From JAYEMH01 sp034717985 [NCBI: Candidatus Ratteibacteria bacterium] (GTDB taxonomy: Bacteria; CAZDME01; JAYEMH01): DNA of 6,924 nt. The DNA lies in assembly GCA_034717985.1 (NCBI GenBank), contig JAYEMH010000026.1:3207-10130 (forward strand), given 5' to 3'. Each line of letters starts with the position of its first letter. Within the stretch, counting starts at the first letter, position 1. The position numbers and the translations under genes were made by a program. Below the pieces are notes generated by a model that was not told where the DNA came from, ran no database searches, and saw only the letters and a program-made list of their open reading frames with translations. Shown here in pieces: positions 5,348-6,924 of the stretch.

Positions 5348-6924
5348 GTGATTATTCAATTAAGCAATTATGGCAATCTGAGCGCCTGGTTAATCGTCGG
5401 TTTGGCGGTTGTTATCGGGGTTTTGTCGGGCTATTTCATCAGGAAATTCCTGGCAGAGAAGACATTGGGCCAGGCGGAAAAATTATCGAAGAAAATAGTT
5501 AAAGATGCCGAAAGAGAAGTAGAAGCGAAGCGGCGGGAAGCCAGTCTTGAAGTAAAAGACGAGTTATATCAAGCCAGGGCAGAGTTTGAAAAGCAAAGCC
5601 AGGCCCGCCGGAAGGAGCTTCTTCAACTGGAAAAGCGGCTTCTGCAGAGAGAGGAAAATTTAGACCGAAAAGTCGATTTGCTGGAGAAAAAAGAAAAAGA
5701 GATAAGTTCCCGTGAGGTTGTTTTAGAAACAACCGAGAAAAAAGTTAAAGAAAGGGAAAAGGAACTGAGCCTGGCGCTGGCTGAAGAAAAAGAAAAATTA
5801 CAGCGAATATCAGGCTTGCGCGCCGAGGAAGCTAAAAAGCTCCTTCTGCAGCGGTTAGAAGGCGAATTGGGACAGGAAAAAGCCCAACTGGTTAAAAAGG
5901 TTGAAGAGGAAACAAAACTTCTGGCGGATAAAAAAGCCAAGGAAATTATCAGTGTGGCCATTCAGCGCTGCGCGGCTGACCACGTCAGCGAAACCACGGT
6001 CTCGGTGGTGTCTCTGCCGAATGATGAGATGAAAGGAAGAATAATCGGCCGGGAAGGCAGGAATATCCGGTCCCTGGAAAAAGCAACCGGGATAAATGTT
6101 ATCATTGATGACACACCGGGGGCAGTAATTATTTCCGGGTTTGACCCCATCCGGCGGGAAATCGGTAAAATCACCTTAGAGCGGCTGGTGGTTGACGGAC
6201 GCATTCATCCGGCCCGTATTGAAGAGGTGGTGGAGAAAGTCAAGCAGGAAATGGAAGTGAATATCCGAAACGAAGGAGAACAGGCGGCTTTTGAGTTAGG
6301 TATCCAGAATTTGCATCCGGAAGAAATCAGGCTTTTGGGCCGTCTTAAATACCGCACCAGTTACGGGCAGAATGTTTTGCACCATTCCAAAGAAGTAGCT
6401 TTTTTAGCCGGGGTATTGGCGGCGGAGATTAATGAGGATGTTCCATCGGCCAAAAGAGCCGGGCTGCTTCACGATATTGGTAAAGCCGTTGACCGCGAGG
6501 TAGAAGGAACACACGCCCAAATCAGCGCCGACCTGGCGCGTAAATATAATGAATCGCCGAAAATCATCAATGCCATTGCCAGCCATCATGAAGAGGAAGA
6601 AGCCAATTCGGTTATGGCTGTCTTGATTCAGGCGGCGGATGCCATTTCTGCCGCTCGCCCGGGGGCGCGGCGGGAAACCCTGGAGGCATATATCAAACGG
6701 CTGGAAAAACTGGAGGGTATTGCCAAATCATTCAAGGGCGTGGCGAAAACCTACGCCATTCAGGCCGGGAGAGAAGTTCGGGTTATCGTCGAACCGGAAA
6801 AACTTACTGATGCGGAATCAAGCCATCTTTCCCGGGAAATTACCAAAAAGATCGAAGAGAGCCTGGATTATCCCGGGCAGATTAAAGTTACCGTCATCAG
6901 AGAAACCAGGGCGATTGAATATGC
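5348..6924 (+). CDS. rny: Ribonuclease Y (3' end cut off by the window)
   Basis: RNase Y is a membrane-anchored endoribonuclease that starts mRNA decay and processes structured RNAs such as riboswitch transcripts in bacteria that use it. The 525 complete codons show the full layout. A transmembrane helix covers about residues 12-30 ([19 protein letters not shown]). A long charged coiled coil follows (about 35-200, rich in Glu/Lys/Arg). A KH RNA-binding domain (about 212-280) has the GREG loop at 234-237 in [15 protein letters not shown]. The HD phosphohydrolase domain (about 340-440) has H346, the HD pair H375-D376 in LLHDIGKA, H413-H414 and D431, all candidate metal ligands. The C-terminal domain ends with [14 protein letters not shown]. 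Known RNase Y proteins end one or two residues after EYA, so only about one codon and the stop are missing. The GTG start is preceded by a strong ribosome binding site and its own promoter. The gene is intact as far as seen. Confidence 0.98.
   Translation, partial: MIIQLSNYGNLSAWLIVGLAVVIGVLSGYFIRKFLAEKTLGQAEKLSKKIVKDAEREVEAKRREASLEVKDELYQARAEFEKQSQARRKELLQLEKRLLQREENLDRKVDLLEKKEKEISSREVVLETTEKKVKEREKELSLALAEEKEKLQRISGLRAEEAKKLLLQRLEGELGQEKAQLVKKVEEETKLLADKKAKEIISVAIQRCAADHVSETTVSVVSLPNDEMKGRIIGREGRNIRSLEKATGINVIIDDTPGAVIISGFDPIRREIGKITLERLVVDGRIHPARIEEVVEKVKQEMEVNIRNEGEQAAFELGIQNLHPEEIRLLGRLKYRTSYGQNVLHHSKEVAFLAGVLAAEINEDVPSAKRAGLLHDIGKAVDREVEGTHAQISADLARKYNESPKIINAIASHHEEEEANSVMAVLIQAADAISAARPGARRETLEAYIKRLEKLEGIAKSFKGVAKTYAIQAGREVRVIVEPEKLTDAESSHLSREITKKIEESLDYPGQIKVTVIRETRAIEY

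Noticed and set aside
5269-5502. 77-codon reading frame starting at 5269
   Set aside because: Its TTG start is the -35 box of the rny promoter and it runs out of frame through the start of rny.
5623-5961. Minus-strand reading frame of 112 codons opposite rny
   Set aside because: It is a Ser/Phe-rich shadow of the Lys/Glu-rich RNase Y coiled coil, with no family resemblance.

Overview
This 6.9-kb window is a compact, all-plus-strand housekeeping region from a bacterium. In order it holds a KtrA/TrkA-type potassium-channel regulator, pheS, a 303-nt repeat-filled gap, pheT, zapA, a 6S RNA gene, 5-formyltetrahydrofolate cyclo-ligase, and the rny gene for RNase Y, which is cut off by the window end about one codon short of its usual C-terminus. 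Base composition is moderate, and purine-rich Shine-Dalgarno sites precede several genes. ZapA, 6S RNA and RNase Y together exclude archaea. The phylum cannot be fixed from the sequence. The dispersed CACAGAG-type repeat and a PheT lacking one domain would suit an uncultured, environmental Gram-negative-like lineage (for example Omnitrophota/PVC or a deltaproteobacterial relative), but this is a low-confidence guess.

Left part (1-4409): ktrA and pheS are 3 nt apart and probably co-transcribed. pheS and pheT encode the two subunits of phenylalanyl-tRNA synthetase and are normally adjacent. Here they are separated by an array of degenerate CACAGAG-like repeats, a small GC-rich inverted repeat and a tandem heptamer. 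The array runs to within 4 nt of the pheT start codon and leaves it without a clear ribosome binding site. PheT is 692 residues, short for a bacterial beta subunit, because the EMAP-II-like OB-fold (B2) domain near the N-terminus is cleanly absent. zapA follows pheT closely.

Right part (4410-6924): a sigma70-type promoter drives a 6S RNA of about 158 nt. It can be folded by eye into a closing stem, central bubble, terminal hairpin and an alternative 3' bubble hairpin. It lies between zapA and the folate cyclo-ligase gene, the same order as zapA-ssrS-ygfA in E. coli. The rny gene has its own consensus promoter (TTGACA, 17 nt, TATAAT), a strong ribosome binding site and a GTG start.

No mobile element, CRISPR array, defence system or clearly new multi-gene system was found. 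The points most worth a second look are the repeat array splitting pheS from pheT, the domain-deleted PheT, and the 6S RNA with its apparent alternative pairing.
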